From Rhodospirillaceae bacterium (GTDB lineage Bacteria > Pseudomonadota > Alphaproteobacteria > UBA828): a DNA stretch of 64,000 nt. The position numbers and the translations under genes are program-made. The notes under the pieces were generated by a model, which did no database searches, was not told the DNA's origin, and saw nothing but the letters and a program-made list of their open reading frames with translations. Every line of letters begins with the position of its first letter. The stretch's first letter is position 1. Positions 37,112-46,571 of the stretch are shown here, in pieces. The stretch covers positions 1 to 64,000 of the forward strand of contig PBVE01000013.1 of NCBI GenBank assembly GCA_002728135.1, written 5' to 3'.

Positions 37112-38035
37112 ATGAATATTACAAAAAAAGCACCAATTACACAAAGCATAAGTCCTACACCTAAACCAGACTGGCTTAGGGTCAAAGCACCTACGTCACC
37201 TGAATACCATGCAACAAAGAACCTAATGCGTCATCATAAACTAAATACAGTCTGCGAAGAGGCAGCATGCCCAAATATTGTTGAATGCTGGAAAAAAAAT
37301 CACGCTACAGTAATGATTCTAGGAAGCATTTGCACTAGGGCATGTGCCTTTTGTAATGTAAAAACAGGGACTCCAAATAAACTAGATTTAAACGAACCTG
37401 AACAAGTTTCCAATGCAATAGCCAATCTAGGATTAAAACATGTAGTTATTACCTCAGTTGTTCGTGATGATCTCGAAGATGGTGGTGCTAAACATTTTGC
37501 TAGATGTATCAGCAAAGTAAGGAAAAAATCCCCTAGTACAACTATAGAGGTACTTACTCCAGACTTTCGTAATAAAAATGGGGCATTAGAAATTGTAATT
37601 GAAGCCACACCAGATGTATTTAACCACAATCTTGAAACTGTTCCTAGACTTTATAATTCTGTGAGGCCGGGGGCCCGCTACTTTCATAGCTTAAAAGTTT
37701 TAGATAAAGTTAAACAACATGACACTAGTATATTTACAAAATCTGGGATCATGGTTGGTCTGGGTGAAGAAAAGTCAGAGATACTACAAGTAATGGATGA
37801 TCTGAGAGTAGCAAATGTTGATTTTATAACAATTGGGCAATATTTGCAGCCTACATCTAGACATCATCCTATAAAAAACTTCATAACACCCGATGAATTT
37901 AATGAGCTTGAACGTATTGCCTATGCAAAAGGTTTTTTAATGGTTTCTTCATCTCCATTGACTAGATCGTCACATCATGCAGGAGAGGACTTTCAAAGAC
38001 TCAAGGAAGCAAGAATAAAAGCCAGAACATGCTAA
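37112..38035 (+). CDS. lipA: Lipoyl synthase
   Basis: LipA is a radical-SAM enzyme that inserts two sulfurs into protein-bound octanoyl groups, making the lipoyl cofactor used by the upstream E2. It has the auxiliary-cluster motif [12 protein letters not shown] (CX4CX5C), the radical-SAM motif CTRACAFC (CX3CX2C) and the C-terminal RSS serine that ligates the auxiliary cluster (TRSSHHA). Length is 307 residues. It sits 27 bases after lpdA. Confidence 0.97.
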   Translation: MNITKKAPITQSISPTPKPDWLRVKAPTSPEYHATKNLMRHHKLNTVCEEAACPNIVECWKKNHATVMILGSICTRACAFCNVKTGTPNKLDLNEPEQVSNAIANLGLKHVVITSVVRDDLEDGGAKHFARCISKVRKKSPSTTIEVLTPDFRNKNGALEIVIEATPDVFNHNLETVPRLYNSVRPGARYFHSLKVLDKVKQHDTSIFTKSGIMVGLGEEKSEILQVMDDLRVANVDFITIGQYLQPTSRHHPIKNFITPDEFNELERIAYAKGFLMVSSSPLTRSSHHAGEDFQRLKEARIKARTC

Positions 38036-38089
38036 AAAAATATGTTTGTTAATTATTTATAAAAATATTTTTAATGGGACCATGAATTT

Positions 38090-38524
38090 ATGCCCAGCTA
38101 TAAAGAATCAACAATAATGGGATATAATCAGACTCAAATTTTTAATCTTGTTGCTGATATAGAAAGTTATCCCGAGTTTTTACCTTGGTGTTTAGGATCA
38201 CGTGTTACAAAACATAGTGATACAATCATTGAAGCAACTCTTATAGTTGGCTTTCAGCTTGTTCGGGAAAAATTTGGCTCAAGAGTACACCTTGACCGAC
38301 CAAATTATACTATTAAGACAGAACATACCCACGGTCCATTCAATTACCTAATTAATTCTTGGCAATTTAAAGAGCATCAAAATGGATGTGAAGTTGATTT
38401 TTTTCTAGATTTTGAATTTCGTTCACCAATTCTTAAAAAATTAATGACTACAATTTTTGCCGATGCAGTAAAAAAAATGAATGTATCCTTCAAAGAAAGA
38501 GCAGAGTCTTTATATGGTAACTAG
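38090..38524 (+). CDS. Coq10/RatA-type ubiquinone-binding START-domain protein
   Basis: The 144-residue protein is a single START/polyketide-cyclase fold beginning with the family's MGYNQTQIFNLVADIESYPEFLPWC segment (only its parts are shown here: VADIESYPEFLPWC) and ending with a KKMNVSFKERA helix. Coq10 homologues bind ubiquinone and aid respiration. The E. coli homologue RatA was reported to affect ribosome association. It follows lipA, the usual alphaproteobacterial position, and converges on cinA. Confidence 0.88.
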   Translation: MPSYKESTIMGYNQTQIFNLVADIESYPEFLPWCLGSRVTKHSDTIIEATLIVGFQLVREKFGSRVHLDRPNYTIKTEHTHGPFNYLINSWQFKEHQNGCEVDFFLDFEFRSPILKKLMTTIFADAVKKMNVSFKERAESLYGN

Positions 38525-38570
38525 ACAAATTAATGAATCACTTACTGCTGGCTTAAAAACTAGAGCTCCC

Positions 38571-39065
38571 TTAGTTAAAAATTGAGATTAATAAATCTAT
38601 TCCAGTCAAAGTTGATTGGTGCCTAATATCATCACGATCACCAAGAAACATATATTTTTTTTGTATGATTTTTTTATTCACACCTGAAATCAAAGCAAAA
38701 TACACTAAACCAACAGGTTTTATCTTAGTCCCCCCGTCTGGGCCGGCTATACCAGTTATAGCAATCGAAACAGCAGCATCTGATCTTTCTAGACCTCCCC
38801 GAGCCATCGCTAGAGCAACTTCTGGGCTAACAGCACCAAATTTATCAATGAGATCATATTTTACATTAACGGTGTTGACCTTAGATACATTTGAATAAGT
38901 CACGAACCCTCTATCAAAGATAGCTGAGGATCCAGGAATTTGAGTTATAGCAGCAGATATCATTCCTGCAGTACAAGATTCTATTGTAACAATTTTAACT
39001 TTATTCTTTTTACAAAGCTCCATTAAAATTAAAGCTTTGCCCTGCAAGTTATTGTTATTAATCAT
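38571..39065 (-). CDS. CinA C-terminal-domain protein (PncC-type nicotinamide-nucleotide amidase)
   Basis: The 164-residue protein is only the CinA C-terminal domain: TIESCTAGMISAAITQIPGS near residue 25, SPEVALAMARG and the IAGPDGG loop. PncC members deamidate NMN to nicotinate mononucleotide. No N-terminal MoCF domain is present, as is usual in alphaproteobacteria. I chose the ATG at 39065, which overlaps the pgpA stop as ATGA. Starts farther upstream (to 39125) would lie well inside pgpA. Confidence 0.9.
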   Translation of the reverse strand: MINNNNLQGKALILMELCKKNKVKIVTIESCTAGMISAAITQIPGSSAIFDRGFVTYSNVSKVNTVNVKYDLIDKFGAVSPEVALAMARGGLERSDAAVSIAITGIAGPDGGTKIKPVGLVYFALISGVNKKIIQKKYMFLGDRDDIRHQSTLTGIDLLISIFN

Positions 39066-39553
39066 AAGTTTGTCATCATCCATATATTCCAAATAATAAG
39101 GCAGGCTAATATACCTCCAATACAATCATCGAGCATAACTCCAAACCCACCCTTTACTCTTCTATCTAGAAAAGAGATAGGCCAAGGTTTAATTATGTCA
39201 ATTATACGAAATATTACAAAACCCAAGACATAATAAATTATATCTGGAGGGATCAAAACTAACGTCAACCACTGTCCAGCAACTTCATCTACCACAATTG
39301 CAGGGGAGTCCTCCTGACCAGAAACCCTGACATAATGTTCGCTAGCCCAAACACCAAGGAGTAATGTAACAATAATAATAACAAAGAAACCAATTACTCC
39401 GAGATATTGGCTTATAGGCCATGCGAGGAGAGCTGCCACAATCGATCCAGTGGTTCCTGGGGCAAAAGGAGAATAACCAACACCAAACCAAGTTGCAAAA
39501 GCTACTCGCGGATCTTGAAGGGATGGACGAGGGAAAGAAAGATTTTTATTCAT
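39062..39553 (-). CDS. pgpA: Phosphatidylglycerophosphatase A
   Basis: PgpA dephosphorylates phosphatidylglycerol phosphate at the inner membrane. The 163-residue protein has FGVGYSPFAPGTTGSIVA at the N-terminus, several hydrophobic segments, the acidic IVVDEVAGQWLTL motif, and IDIIKPWPISFLDRRVKGGFG near the C-terminus (seen as separate conserved parts). It lies 3 bases after ispDF and overlaps cinA by four bases. Confidence 0.95.
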   Translation of the reverse strand: MNKNLSFPRPSLQDPRVAFATWFGVGYSPFAPGTTGSIVAALLAWPISQYLGVIGFFVIIIVTLLLGVWASEHYVRVSGQEDSPAIVVDEVAGQWLTLVLIPPDIIYYVLGFVIFRIIDIIKPWPISFLDRRVKGGFGVMLDDCIGGILACLIIWNIWMMTNL

Positions 39554-39556
39554 TAA

Positions 39557-40822
39557 TTAAAAACAATCTAAATCCGGTATCTCTATAGAAACTATGGCGT
39601 GGGCGGCAATACCCTCACCACGACCAGTAAAACCTAATTTTTCAGTTGTAGTACCCTTTATACTAAAACATAATTTAGAATATCCAGTAATAGATGAAAT
39701 ATTTTTAATCATCTGCTCTCTATAGATTGATATTTTTGGACGTTCACAGATAATAGTTATGTCTGCATTAATCAATTTACCATTTTTTTCATGCATTATA
39801 TTGATAGCATGAGTTAAAAAATTTGATGAACTAATACCATGCCATTTGTCTTCTCCAGGAGGGAAGTGGGTACCAATATCTCCTGACCCTAAAGCACCTA
39901 AAATTGCATCAACAAGTGCATGTATTGCTACATCACCATCCGAATGAGCTTCAACTCCCTTTTCAAAGGGTATATGTATTCCACAAACAATCAAACCGTC
40001 TCCTGACCCAAAACGATGAACATCAAATCCCATTCCTACCCGATGTTGCAAAGCAGCTTGATTGATTTCTGGCATTTCTAAATCCTTATTTTTTAAATTT
40101 ATATTACTCAAAGAATTCTTAGCTAGATTTAGATCTTTTGGGTTTGTAATTTTAAAATTTTTTGGATCACCATCAATTATAATTACATCCTTACCAAGGG
40201 TCTCTATAATACCTGCATCATCAGTAAAATTGTTTATCTTAACAGTTCGATGCGCTTTTATAATTTCGTCAAAATAAAAAGCTTGTGGGGTTTGAATTAG
40301 CCATAAGTCTGATCTATCTATTGAGCTTTTAATAATGGAGAAAACTCTAGAATCATTTTTATTTTTAGATATTTTTACTTTTTTTATACTATCAGAAACT
40401 CGAATTGCTGGCACAGCTCCAATATTACTATCTAAAGCACTACATAATTTTAAAATAATTTCTTTTGAAACAAACGGCCTTGCTGCATCATGTATAAATA
40501 CTTGATTAGGGGGGGGGTCTAATTGATCTAAATATTCTAGACCATTTCTAACAGAATCTTGCCTTTCTGCTCCTCCTATAACTGGACTAAGTAATTTGCT
40601 TTTAATATTTTCTGGTATATCAATAATTGCTGACTCGAATAAATCTATATCATTCTCTGCAATTACAATGCAAATTTCATTTATTTCATTACAAGAGCCC
40701 AATGAAACAAGGCTATGCCAGATTATTGCATGCTTATCTAAAAGCATATACTGTTTTGGAATATCACCTCCAACCCGCTTTCCCTGCCCAGCGGCTAATA
40801 ATAATGCTGATCTTTTAAACAA
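39557..40822 (-). CDS. ispDF: Bifunctional IspD/IspF enzyme of the MEP isoprenoid pathway
   Basis: The N-terminal half (about 1-235) is 2-C-methyl-D-erythritol 4-phosphate cytidylyltransferase, with LLLAAGQGKRVGGDIPKQY and HDAARPFVS. The C-terminal half (about 262-421) is 2-C-methyl-D-erythritol 2,4-cyclodiphosphate synthase, with GMGFDVHRF, AHSDGDVAIHALVDAILGA and the KGTTTEKLGF segment. The 421-residue fusion is typical of alphaproteobacteria. The start is TTG with AGAGGA upstream. dxr, the previous pathway step, is absent from its usual locus in this window. Confidence 0.95.
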   Translation of the reverse strand: MFKRSALLLAAGQGKRVGGDIPKQYMLLDKHAIIWHSLVSLGSCNEINEICIVIAENDIDLFESAIIDIPENIKSKLLSPVIGGAERQDSVRNGLEYLDQLDPPPNQVFIHDAARPFVSKEIILKLCSALDSNIGAVPAIRVSDSIKKVKISKNKNDSRVFSIIKSSIDRSDLWLIQTPQAFYFDEIIKAHRTVKINNFTDDAGIIETLGKDVIIIDGDPKNFKITNPKDLNLAKNSLSNINLKNKDLEMPEINQAALQHRVGMGFDVHRFGSGDGLIVCGIHIPFEKGVEAHSDGDVAIHALVDAILGALGSGDIGTHFPPGEDKWHGISSSNFLTHAINIMHEKNGKLINADITIICERPKISIYREQMIKNISSITGYSKLCFSIKGTTTEKLGFTGRGEGIAAHAIVSIEIPDLDCF

Positions 40823-41092
40823 TCAAATTTCCTCTACAAAGTGATTAACTAAATACTGCAAATTTATATCAAGTTTTGTAGCATGTGACTTTACCCCAAT
40901 AAACTGTATCTGTAGTATTAGAGTGCAAAAAATTATCTCAAATTATAAATGATTTCTTGTTTATAGATAATATTACCAATTAATAAATCCACTAAATGCA
41001 GAATTCTGAATGCTTTGATACATATTATCTAATAATTCATACAGTATACTTAACTTCCAGTTATTATGTAAATTTGTAGGAGAGTAATTAAG

Positions 41093-41389
41093 TTGTCATA
41101 CCAAAAGCCAAAGTCTTTGAGAGAAGGGAGTGTAGAGCTTAATGAACACGGTGGGCTTTCCCAAACTATAGAAAAACATCTTCAAAAGTATTTTAAAGCA
41201 CACGGCGGAGAATTACCCCCACCAAATTTGTATAAGCGGGTAATTAATGAGATTGAGCGTCCATTACTATCAATCTCATTAAATGCAACGAACGGTAACC
41301 AGCTTAAAGCAGCCAATTTATTAGGGCTAAACCGAAACACACTCCGTAAAAAACTTACTGAACACAAAATAAAATTTAACAAAAAATAA
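41093..41389 (+). CDS. Stand-alone NtrC C-terminal DNA-binding domain (Fis-like)
   Basis: The 98-residue protein matches only the C-terminal region of alphaproteobacterial NtrC: HGGELPPPNLYKRVINEIER (residues 37-56) and the helix-turn-helix NQLKAANLLGLNRNTLRKKL (69-88). The receiver and AAA+ domains are missing. It sits where ntrB-ntrC precede ntrY-ntrX in relatives. It looks like a real gene: a TTG start follows AGGAGAG at 41078-41084 with 10 bases between, and the frame is open up to a stop 13 bases before ntrY. Fis itself is thought to derive from such a domain. The 270 bases upstream show no clear ntrC remnant. Function is inferred only as sequence-specific DNA binding. Confidence 0.82.
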   Translation: MSYQKPKSLREGSVELNEHGGLSQTIEKHLQKYFKAHGGELPPPNLYKRVINEIERPLLSISLNATNGNQLKAANLLGLNRNTLRKKLTEHKIKFNKK

Positions 41390-41402
41390 AAGTGAAAATT
41401 TA

Positions 41403-43670
41403 GTGGCTAAAACAAAAAAGCTATTACAAAAAAATAATCAAAACAAAAACGTAAATTCTTTGAGAATAGGAGAAACTATTTGGTTGTGGGCTCAACGAAT
41501 TGCTTTGGCGAGAAAGCTAGCGATAGCTCTTTCTATTGCGTCTGTAATGTCTGGAATCGCAACTTATCTTGCGATGAGTGGTGTAGTGCCTTTTGGCGGA
41601 CCAAATAACAAGGTCGTAGTTCTACTAAACATTGACTTAGTCCTTCTCCTGCTATTAGGAGCAACAGTAACTGTTCCAATAGTAAAACTTTGGCTTGCCA
41701 GAAGGCGAGGGTATGCAGGTTCGCGATTACATATTCGTATGGTAGGACTTTTCAGTCTTGTCGCTGTAGCTCCATCAATAGTTTTAATAATCTTTTCTGC
41801 TCTTTTTCTACATTTTGGTCTTCAAGCCTGGTTTAGTAAACAAGTATCAACAGCCTTAGAACAGTCATTAGTAGTTGCAGAAGCATATGTAGATGAGCAT
41901 CGCGAAGGTATAAGAGCAGATGCTTTGGCAATGGCTGCCGATATTAATCGACAAATTTCATACATCTCTGGGAGTTCCTCCCGCTTTAACCAAGTAGTTG
42001 AACGTTTGGCTGAACTTAGATCGCTTACAGAGGCCGTTGTAGTGTCAAGAAACGGAAGAATTATAGCTCGCGATTCACTTAGTCTCTCATTAGAACTACA
42101 GAGGATACCCGAAAATGCTCTACAAGCGGCAGCTAGGGGAGAGACCGTTATACTCAGTGATAAAGACTCTAATAGGGTAAGGGCATTATTACAATTAGAT
42201 GGATTTGTGGATGCATATCTTCTTGTTGGTCGCTTTATAGAGAGTCGTGTCATCGGACATGTTCAAAGAGTTCAGGGAGCCGTTGGAGGCTATAAAGACT
42301 TAGAAAAACGCAATTCAGGTATTCAGATTACTTTTGTCTTAATTTTTGTAGTGGTAGCATTATTAGTACTTCTTGCATCTGTTTGGATGGGATTATATTT
42401 TGCCAATAGACTAGCTGGACCTATTGGAGAACTTATAATAGCAGCTGAAAAGGTTAGACAAGGAGATCTAAATGTTCGTGTAGTTGAAGGTAGAGAAGTT
42501 GATGAAATTAGCACATTATCTCGAGCCTTTAACCGGATGACAGGACAACTCTATAGTCAACGCCAAGATTTAATGGAAGCGAGCGAACAAATTGATGAAC
42601 GGAGACAATTCACGGAAGCTGTTTTATCAGGGGTCTCTGCGGGAGTAATAGGTCTAGATGTTAATGGGAAAGTGACCCTTCCAAACCCTTCAGCACTTAA
42701 ACTCCTCGAGAAAGAAAATGATGATTTAATTGGATCAAATATATCAGATGTGCTTCCTGAATTGGATAATATGCTTTCATTAGCTAGCAACAAACCAAAC
42801 CGATCTATTGAAAGACAACTTGATATTGATAGGGGAGGTCGTAAGCGAAATCTTATTGTCAGAATATCTGCTGAAACTTCGGACAAAATAATTATTGGCT
42901 ATGTTTTAACATTTGATGAGATTACTGCTCTCGTATCAGCTCAAAGATCAGCCGCATGGGGAGATGTTGCTAGGCGCATTGCTCATGAAATTAAAAATCC
43001 CTTAACTCCCATTCAACTTGCAGCTGAACGTTTAAAAAAACGCTATTTAAATGAAATTAAATCTGAACCAGATGTATTCTCAGTATGTATAGAAACAATC
43101 ATTCGTCATGTTGGAGATATAAGACAGATGGTGGATGAATTTTCTTCTTTTGCACGCATGCCTGCACCAAAAGTTTCTGCCTGTAATCTCTTAGAACTTA
43201 CAGAACAAACAATATCTCTACAAAGAATTGCAAGACCAGACATTCAATTTCAAATAATATGCGAAGATATTCTAGATTTGGTTCACTGTGACAGGACGCA
43301 AATAGGGCAGGCTATCACAAACTTGCTAAAGAATGCTATCGAGGCAATAGATTCAAAAAAAACTCGATATAAAAATAATAATAATCTGCCACAGGGTAAA
43401 ATAACTGTTAATATTAAAAGTGAAGAAGAGTTTGTTCAAATTTCTATTAAGGATAATGGTATGGGACTTCCTAGGGAAAATCGGGACAGACTCACGGAAC
43501 CTTACGTTACAACAAGATCTCAAGGCACTGGATTAGGACTTGCTATAGTTGCTAAAATTGTCGATGACCACGGAGGCGAACTAAAGCTAAAAAGCAATAA
43601 TGATGAAGGTGCTATTATTTCATTTTCGATTAAAAGTGTGGGCAATAATATCAAGCCATCAAAAAGTTAA
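41403..43670 (+). CDS. ntrY: NtrY-type membrane sensor histidine kinase
   Basis: NtrY phosphorylates NtrX in response to nitrogen or redox cues. The 755-residue protein has several N-terminal transmembrane helices (about 35-60, 72-92, 112-138), an extracytoplasmic region, another helix (about 304-330), a HAMP domain, a PAS domain (about 405-510), and the kinase core with phosphoacceptor His528 in RRIAHEIKNPLTP and ATP-binding DNGMGLP and GTGLGLAIV. The start is GTG, 13 bases after the Fis-like gene. ntrX follows. Confidence 0.93.
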   Translation: MAKTKKLLQKNNQNKNVNSLRIGETIWLWAQRIALARKLAIALSIASVMSGIATYLAMSGVVPFGGPNNKVVVLLNIDLVLLLLLGATVTVPIVKLWLARRRGYAGSRLHIRMVGLFSLVAVAPSIVLIIFSALFLHFGLQAWFSKQVSTALEQSLVVAEAYVDEHREGIRADALAMAADINRQISYISGSSSRFNQVVERLAELRSLTEAVVVSRNGRIIARDSLSLSLELQRIPENALQAAARGETVILSDKDSNRVRALLQLDGFVDAYLLVGRFIESRVIGHVQRVQGAVGGYKDLEKRNSGIQITFVLIFVVVALLVLLASVWMGLYFANRLAGPIGELIIAAEKVRQGDLNVRVVEGREVDEISTLSRAFNRMTGQLYSQRQDLMEASEQIDERRQFTEAVLSGVSAGVIGLDVNGKVTLPNPSALKLLEKENDDLIGSNISDVLPELDNMLSLASNKPNRSIERQLDIDRGGRKRNLIVRISAETSDKIIIGYVLTFDEITALVSAQRSAAWGDVARRIAHEIKNPLTPIQLAAERLKKRYLNEIKSEPDVFSVCIETIIRHVGDIRQMVDEFSSFARMPAPKVSACNLLELTEQTISLQRIARPDIQFQIICEDILDLVHCDRTQIGQAITNLLKNAIEAIDSKKTRYKNNNNLPQGKITVNIKSEEEFVQISIKDNGMGLPRENRDRLTEPYVTTRSQGTGLGLAIVAKIVDDHGGELKLKSNNDEGAIISFSIKSVGNNIKPSKS

Positions 43671-43712
43671 AACATTTAACTTAATTTTTTATAGGAGTTA
43701 AATAATATAAGA

Positions 43713-45131
43713 ATGGGTAAAGAAATTCTAATAGTTGATGATGAGGTAGACATTCGCCTTTTAATATCGGGGATACTTAAAGATGAAGGATATACTACGA
43801 GGCTTGCAGGCAATAGTTCAGAAGCTCTTTTATCCTTTGAGAATAGTCCACCACCTGCTTTAGCAATTTTTGATATTTGGCTTCAAGGCAGTGACCACGA
43901 TGGAATGCATCTCCTAGATGCTTTTCATAAGAGATACCCAAACCTACCAGTATTAATGATAAGTGGGCATGGTAACATAGAAACTGCTGTTTCATCTATT
44001 AAGAAAGGTGCTTATGACTTCATTGAAAAACCATTCAAGAGTGATCGATTAATCTTACTAGTTCAAAGAGCGCTTGAAGCAGCACGGTTACGCAGAGAAA
44101 ATGAAGAATTAAAACTGAGAGCTAGTCCTATAACAGAGCTAGTTGGGTCATCCAGTTCTATAAATAACGTCAGAGGTGCAATAGAAAGAGTTGCCCCAAC
44201 AGGTAGTAGAGTATTAATTTCTGGTCCATCAGGCTCAGGTAAGGAAGTTGTGGCAAGATTAATCCACCAAAATTCTAGAAGATTTTCTGGCCCATTTATA
44301 ACCGTCAATGCCGCAATTTTAACCCCAAATAGCCTTGAGAGAGAATTGTTTGGAGAGGAAGAATATGTGGAAGGTAAAAATACAGTTAACTTAAAAAAAA
44401 TAGGCCTTTTAGAACAAGCACACGGAGGAACTTTGTTTATTGACGGTGTGACTGATATGCCCATGGAAACTCAGGGAAAAATAGTTCGTGTATTACAAGA
44501 TCAAACATTTGAACGTGTCGGTGGATCAAAAAAAGTAGAAGTAGATGCAAGAGTTATTGCCTCAAGTATTTTGGATATAGAGACAGAAATTACTAAAGGC
44601 AACTTTAGAGAAGATCTTTTCTACCGTTTAAATGTTGTCCCCTTAAAAATACCTGCACTTAATGAAAGGCGTGAAGATATACCAGACCTTGCAAAGTTCT
44701 TTATGGCAATCGCTTCATCAACATCTGGATTACCCTCTCGAGACCTTACAAGTGATGCTTTGATGGCCCTTCAAGCAAGTGAATGGCCTGGTAATGTTAG
44801 ACAATTAAGAAATGTCATAGAATGGTTACTTATTATGGCACCTGGATCAAAAAATGATCCAATTACAGCAGATGTCCTCCCACCTGAACTCACAGGTGGT
44901 TCCACAACTTTTTCTACATTGGAAAGAGATGGTGAAATTATGTCTTTACCACTAAGAGATGCAAGAGATGTATTTGAAAGAGAATATCTTACAGTTCAAA
45001 TAGATAGATTTGGAGGAAATATATCACGAACTTCAGAGTTTGTTGGTATGGAAAGAACGGCCCTTCATAGAAAGTTAAAGACACTTGGTATAGTAGATAA
45101 TACAAAAAGAAGAGATTCTATAGCATCGTAA
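43713..45131 (+). CDS. ntrX: NtrX-type response regulator with altered AAA+ domain
   Basis: The 472-residue protein has a receiver domain with phosphoacceptor Asp54 (AIFDIWLQ), an AAA+ domain with Walker A GPSGSGKE, and a C-terminal Fis-type helix-turn-helix ending in ERTALHRKLKTLGI. The GAFTGA loop that contacts sigma-54 is absent; the matching region reads LFGEEEYVEGKN, as known for alphaproteobacterial NtrX. The Walker B motif reads FIDGVTDMP, with Gly245 in place of the usual Glu, so ATP hydrolysis is probably lost. It likely acts as a phosphorylation-controlled DNA-binding repressor or activator. Confidence 0.93.
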   Translation: MGKEILIVDDEVDIRLLISGILKDEGYTTRLAGNSSEALLSFENSPPPALAIFDIWLQGSDHDGMHLLDAFHKRYPNLPVLMISGHGNIETAVSSIKKGAYDFIEKPFKSDRLILLVQRALEAARLRRENEELKLRASPITELVGSSSSINNVRGAIERVAPTGSRVLISGPSGSGKEVVARLIHQNSRRFSGPFITVNAAILTPNSLERELFGEEEYVEGKNTVNLKKIGLLEQAHGGTLFIDGVTDMPMETQGKIVRVLQDQTFERVGGSKKVEVDARVIASSILDIETEITKGNFREDLFYRLNVVPLKIPALNERREDIPDLAKFFMAIASSTSGLPSRDLTSDALMALQASEWPGNVRQLRNVIEWLLIMAPGSKNDPITADVLPPELTGGSTTFSTLERDGEIMSLPLRDARDVFEREYLTVQIDRFGGNISRTSEFVGMERTALHRKLKTLGIVDNTKRRDSIAS

Positions 45132-45175
45132 AATTATTTTTTTGGAACTAAACCTTTAAACTTGAGCAGATAAAT

Positions 45176-46552
45176 ATGCGAATTATAGTTTGTGGAGCAG
45201 GACAAGTCGGTTCTAGCATTGCACGACAGCTTGCTGGAGAAGCAAATGATGTTACCCTAATCGATCATGATGCAGAAATTGTTAGAAAAAGAGCAGATAC
45301 TCTTGATGTTCGATGCATACATGGCAATGCATCACTTCCAGATGTTCTTGCCGATGCTGGTGCAAAAAGTGCAGATATGCTCATAGCGGTAACTTTTTCT
45401 GATGAAGTCAATATGATTGCTTGCCAAGTAGGTCATTCAATTTTTGGAATACCAGAAAAAATTGCAAGAGTAAGGCATCAAAGCTATTTAGATCGTACAT
45501 GGGTAGATTTATATAGAGCTGACCATATGCCCATTGACCTTATCATTTCACCAGAAATAGAAGTTGCTAGAGCAATTGAAAGGCGCTTAGAAGTGCCAGG
45601 TGCACTTGATATGCTTAGATTTGGAGATGATAAACTTAGAGTGATCTCAATCCGATGTGAAGAAAAGTGCCCAGTAATTAATACACCTTTGCGTCAACTA
45701 ACAGAAATATTTCCAGAATTAAATATTGTAGTACTTGGTATTCGTCGTAGCGATAAACTAATAGTTCCAAGAGCTGAAGATCAGATGCTCATCGGCGATG
45801 AAGTATATTTTGTTTGTGATGCCCAACATACTGAAAGAGCACTTGCAGTATTTGGACATGAAGAACCTGGAGCAAGAAGAGTAGTTATAGTTGGAGGGGG
45901 CAATATTGGTTTATATCTTGCCAGAGATCTTGAAAAACATCACTCTGAATTGCAACTCAAGATAATTGAGGTCAATCACGAAAGAGCAAAGTATTTAGCA
46001 GATGAACTATCTCGGACTACCGTAATTCATGGTAGTGCGCTTGACCCAGAAATCCTAAGTGAGGTTAATATTGGACTCTCAGAAGCTATGATAACAGTTT
46101 CTAATGATGATGAAGTAAATATTTTGTCCTCATTACTTGCTAAAAGGGCTGGATGTAAACTAGTTATGACTCTTGTAAATAATCCTACTTATGCACCTCT
46201 ACTTGGAGATCTTGGTGTTGATGTTGCAGTAAGTCCTAGAGAGTCAACTGTTTCTACAATTTTACAACGTATTAGGCGTGGAAGGATTATCGCAGTTCAC
46301 TCTGTTCAGGATGGATTAGCTGAGATTGTAGAGGCCGAGGCAATGGAAACATCTCCATTAGTAGGCAAACCAATTTCCGAGGTAAAACTTCCCTCAGGAA
46401 TTCTAATAGGAGCAATTTTACGAAAAGACCTAGTAATTATTCCGCGCTCTGACACAATTATTGAACCTCATGATCGAGTCATTACATTTGTGGCAGCGGG
46501 CGCCGTAAGAAAGTTGGAGAAACTTTTCGCAGTCAGCCTCGAATATTTTTAA
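45176..46552 (+). CDS. trkA: Trk potassium uptake system NAD-binding protein TrkA
   Basis: TrkA is the cytosolic regulatory ring of the TrkH/TrkG potassium channel. The 458-residue protein has two RCK units, each with a Rossmann fold: IIVCGAGQVGSSIA at the N-terminus and VVIVGGGNIGLYLA near residue 235, each followed by a TrkA_C domain. No trkH lies in this window. The ntrX-trkA order is conserved in alphaproteobacteria. Confidence 0.95.
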   Translation: MRIIVCGAGQVGSSIARQLAGEANDVTLIDHDAEIVRKRADTLDVRCIHGNASLPDVLADAGAKSADMLIAVTFSDEVNMIACQVGHSIFGIPEKIARVRHQSYLDRTWVDLYRADHMPIDLIISPEIEVARAIERRLEVPGALDMLRFGDDKLRVISIRCEEKCPVINTPLRQLTEIFPELNIVVLGIRRSDKLIVPRAEDQMLIGDEVYFVCDAQHTERALAVFGHEEPGARRVVIVGGGNIGLYLARDLEKHHSELQLKIIEVNHERAKYLADELSRTTVIHGSALDPEILSEVNIGLSEAMITVSNDDEVNILSSLLAKRAGCKLVMTLVNNPTYAPLLGDLGVDVAVSPRESTVSTILQRIRRGRIIAVHSVQDGLAEIVEAEAMETSPLVGKPISEVKLPSGILIGAILRKDLVIIPRSDTIIEPHDRVITFVAAGAVRKLEKLFAVSLEYF

Positions 46553-46571
46553 TTCTATCAGGATATAGGAA

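Noticed and set aside
38555-38580. Hairpin between coq10 and cinA (AACTA/TAGTT)
   Set aside because: Only five base pairs, and the flanking A runs do not pair; not a credible terminator.
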